This document shows, one piece after another, positions 15,443-17,189 of a DNA stretch of 17,189 nucleotides. Both the position numbers and the translations under genes were made by a program. Origin of the DNA: Bacteroidales bacterium (GTDB lineage Bacteria; Bacteroidota; Bacteroidia; Bacteroidales; Paludibacteraceae); contig CAAFYY010000050.1 of NCBI GenBank assembly GCA_900767385.1, forward strand, positions 1 through 17,189, in the 5' to 3' direction. The notes below the pieces were generated by a model. It searched no databases, was not told where the DNA came from, and was given only the letters and a program-made list of their open reading frames with translations. The stretch's first letter is position 1, and every line of letters begins with the position of its first letter.

Positions 15443-15880
15443 ATGAAATTCAGCGATAACTGGTTCTCCGCCACGGCACAGGCCGACAACGGCAACCTCA
15501 TCTTCGTCACCGGTCGCGACGACCTCAACGAGACACGCCTCGGCGGCAAATACAACGAGCGCGTGGAGATCTACTGGCACTACACCGCTGCCGACAACGG
15601 CATGCCCGTCGATGCCGAGGGCGAACTCCTTGAGACCGTTCTCGAGGCCCTCCGCAAAGCCATGGAGCCTAAAGACCACCTCGCCGTCCTCACCGGCATC
15701 TACACCGGCAACGGCGAACGCACCCTCGTGTTCTACACCCGCAACGGCCGTGCCTTCGGCGAGCGTCTCAACGAGGCATTGGCAGAGTTTCCACAACTCC
15801 CCATCGAAATCTATGTGGAGAAAGATGCCGAGTGGAACGAATACCAAGAGATGTACGAAATCAAATCGTTTGCCGACTAA
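15443..15880 (+). CDS. DUF695 family protein
   Basis: A 145-residue soluble protein without signal peptide or membrane segment. I recognise the DUF695 pattern: W at residue 7, a first strand around LIFVTGRDDL (19-28), then VEIYWHY (41-47), LAVLTGIYTGNGERTLVFYTR (80-100) and the closing IEIYVEKDAEWNEY (121-134). Function is unknown for the family. An earlier in-frame TTG at 15419 lies inside the hairpin and would add eight residues; the ATG at 15443 is preferred because the family homology begins there. It is followed 3 bases later by the GSCFA gene, so the two are likely cotranslated. Confidence 0.72.
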   Translation: MKFSDNWFSATAQADNGNLIFVTGRDDLNETRLGGKYNERVEIYWHYTAADNGMPVDAEGELLETVLEALRKAMEPKDHLAVLTGIYTGNGERTLVFYTRNGRAFGERLNEALAEFPQLPIEIYVEKDAEWNEYQEMYEIKSFAD

Positions 15881-15883
15881 CCC

Positions 15884-16819
15884 ATGCAACTGAGCACACC
15901 CATCGACATCACGCCCCACCGTCTCATCGACTACAGCCGCCCCTTCCTGCTCCTCGGCTCCTGCTTCAGCGAGCATATCGGCAGCCGTCTGCTTGAGAGT
16001 CGCTTCCCCGGCTGTGTCAACCCCTTCGGTGTGCTCTACAACCCACAGTCTATCCTCCAGGCGCTCCAGCGTCTCTGGGAGAACCACCCCTTCACCGCCG
16101 ACGAACTCATCCACGCAGGCGGACTGTGGCATAGTTTCATGCACCACGGCAGTTTTTCCTCGGCCGATGCCGACACCACACTGCAACATATCAACAGCGC
16201 ATATAGCCAATCTGCACTGCGAATAGCTGAGACCAAGACCTATCTCATTACCTTCGGCAGTTCGTGGGTCTACGAATACGAAGGCAAGGTAGTTGCCAAC
16301 TGCCACAAGATGCCGCAGAAAGCGTTCACGCAACGACGTCTCACCGTCGACGAGATCGTCCTTCCCTGGAAGCAGATGATAGCGCAGATTCAACAGCAGG
16401 TGCCTGATGCCGAGTTCCTCTTCACCGTCAGTCCGATCCGCTACCGCGAGCATGGTCCTCTTGCTGCAGGCACCAACAAAGCCGTCCTCCTCCTTGCCGT
16501 TGAGCAACTCGTCTCCCTCCCTGGTGTCCACTACTTCCCAAGTTACGAAATCATGATGGACGAACTGCGCGACTACCGTTTCTATGCTGCCGACATGATT
16601 CACCCGTCCGACGTGGCAGTCGGCTATATCTGGGAACGCTTCAAAGCAACCCAACTCACCCGTGAGGCCCAGACTCTCCTGCCCCGCATTGAGCACCTCA
16701 CCAAGCAGCTTGCCCACCGTCCGCTCCACCCCGACAGCGACGAGAGTCGCCGTTTCCAGCAGAAACTGCAGGAAGAAATCGCACTATTGAAGCAGCAATA
16801 TCCTTATCTCAACCTCTAA
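15884..16819 (+). CDS. GSCFA domain protein
   Basis: A 311-residue protein of the GSCFA family. The naming motif appears as GSCFSEHIG (25-33), with Cys27; then NPFGVLYNP (46-54), TFGSSWVYEY (123-132), TVSPIRY (181-187) and DMIH (237-240) near the end. The GSC start, the SPIR block and the late Asp-x-x-His fit an SGNH-like esterase/lipase fold, but the catalytic activity of the family is not established to my knowledge. No signal peptide is visible. It starts 3 bases after the DUF695 stop and is the last gene before a strong terminator, so it closes the plus-strand run. Confidence 0.85.
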   Translation: MQLSTPIDITPHRLIDYSRPFLLLGSCFSEHIGSRLLESRFPGCVNPFGVLYNPQSILQALQRLWENHPFTADELIHAGGLWHSFMHHGSFSSADADTTLQHINSAYSQSALRIAETKTYLITFGSSWVYEYEGKVVANCHKMPQKAFTQRRLTVDEIVLPWKQMIAQIQQQVPDAEFLFTVSPIRYREHGPLAAGTNKAVLLLAVEQLVSLPGVHYFPSYEIMMDELRDYRFYAADMIHPSDVAVGYIWERFKATQLTREAQTLLPRIEHLTKQLAHRPLHPDSDESRRFQQKLQEEIALLKQQYPYLNL

Positions 16820-16838
16820 AAACAGTTCTCCAAAGCAC

Positions 16839-16870
16839 AAAAGCATGGTTCAAGCCATGCTTTTTTGTTT
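16839..16870 (+). terminator. Intrinsic terminator of the plus-strand run
   Basis: AAAAGCATGG (16839-16848) pairs with CCATGCTTTT (16855-16864) around a six-base loop (TTCAAG), followed by TTGTTTTT. It lies about 20 bases after the GSCFA stop and is the clearest terminator in the window. Confidence 0.9.
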
Positions 16871-16960
16871 TTCCGCCTATTTCTTTCTACCCCATCTTAG
16901 CACAACACAAAAACAAAAAATCACCCTTTTCTGCTAAGTGTACGCAAACCCAAAACTGAC

Positions 16961-17189
16961 GTGCACGAAGTTTGTGCGAGGTAGCACAAACAGAAAACTC
17001 TAATACATGTTAAAAAGAACGATTGACAGTTAACGCATGCACAACTCCCCACACTTTGTGCGAGGTGACACAAACGCATGTAAGTCGTGCACGAACTTTG
17101 TGCGAGGTAGCACAAACCCATGTAAGTCGTGCACGGACTTTGTGCGAGGTGACACAAACCTATGTAAGTCGTGCATGAACTTTGTGCGA
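16961..17189. repeat. Tandem array of 42-base units with 20-base hairpins (runs off the right edge)
   Basis: Clean units begin at 17054, 17096 and 17138, with a fourth starting at 17180 and cut by the window edge; the period is exactly 42. Each unit opens with a 20-base hairpin. In the variants the arms are TTTGTGC and GCACAAA around GAGGTA, or TTTGTG and CACAAA around CGAGGTGA, and these alternate. The second half contains ATGTAAG and the palindrome TCGTGCACGA (altered in the later copies). An outlying copy of the hairpin lies at 16971-16990, exactly 84 bases (two periods) before the first clean one. Between them a decayed unit is still visible (CGATTGACAGTTAACGCATG, compare CGAGGTGACACAAACGCATG). 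It is not a CRISPR: the units are contiguous with no distinct spacers. Confidence 0.9.

Noticed and set aside
15242..16729. A 495-codon minus-strand frame over the end of the ROK kinase, DUF695 and GSCFA genes
   Set aside because: Same composition artefact opposite three real genes; no family motif.
17021..17045. TTGACA near 17024 as a sigma70 -35 box
   Set aside because: Bacteroidota primary promoters use TAnnTTTG and TTTG elements. No matching -10/-7 box follows, and the bases belong to a decayed repeat unit.
16921..17157. A 78-codon minus-strand frame with a repeating CHLAQS/CYLAQS pattern
   Set aside because: The 42-base period is a multiple of three, so any frame free of stops in one unit stays open and looks like a repeat protein. 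No start context, promoter or family supports it.
16961..17189. CRISPR array
   Set aside because: Units are contiguous and near-identical along their whole 42 bases; there are no variable spacers and no cas genes.

Overview
The window looks like a chromosomal segment of a Bacteroidota bacterium, most likely order Bacteroidales. The family is a guess; Prevotellaceae-like gene content would fit. The reasons are: the ftsX-DUF3098-uppP-truB gene order; Bacteroidota-type promoter boxes (TAnnTTTG) instead of sigma70 boxes; A-rich leaders without Shine-Dalgarno sequences before most starts; and typical Bacteroidales proteins (HECLGH-type DPP III, DPP IV, GSCFA, DUF695, a Wzi-like barrel). Nothing indicates a phage, plasmid, IS element, CRISPR array, rRNA or tRNA.

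Layout. Positions 1-2323 (minus strand) hold a tight operon, ftsX > DUF3098 > uppP > truB, with a promoter near 2434-2464. truB runs off the left edge. Positions 2465-2906 form an AT-rich intergenic stretch with several hairpins and short repeats. At least one hairpin looks like the terminator of the next minus-strand gene, an exported endonuclease/exonuclease/phosphatase-family protein (2907-3929). A divergent promoter region (3930-4147) follows. From 4148 to 16819 nine genes all lie on the plus strand: a DPP III lipoprotein, riboflavin synthase, a Wzi-like outer membrane protein, a SIMPL-domain protein, rarA, DPP IV, a sugar MFS transporter, a ROK sugar kinase, a DUF695 protein and a GSCFA protein make up this run (ten reading frames in all, counting both members of each close pair). 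A strong intrinsic terminator at 16839-16870 ends it. The last 230 bases carry a tandem array with a 42-base period that continues past the right edge.

How the genes fit together. The minus operon is envelope and division housekeeping: divisome control, undecaprenyl phosphate recycling and a tRNA modification gene. The plus run combines exported dipeptide-releasing peptidases (DPP III and DPP IV) with glucose/galactose-type uptake and phosphorylation (MFS plus ROK kinase, 3 bases apart), and also a cofactor gene and a DNA-repair ATPase. It reads as a nutrient-use and housekeeping cluster rather than one dedicated pathway.

The most unusual signal is not a protein. The three longest gaps in the plus-strand run, before the Wzi-like gene, rarA and the DUF695 gene, each contain 20-base hairpins preceded by CCGTT/CCGT. 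In two gaps the hairpins repeat in tandem every 40-41 bases. In all three, the last hairpin ends 16-19 bases before the start codon. Stem sequences differ between copies while the geometry stays, which suggests the RNA fold is what matters. The 42-base array at the right end also has 20-base hairpins of the same proportions.
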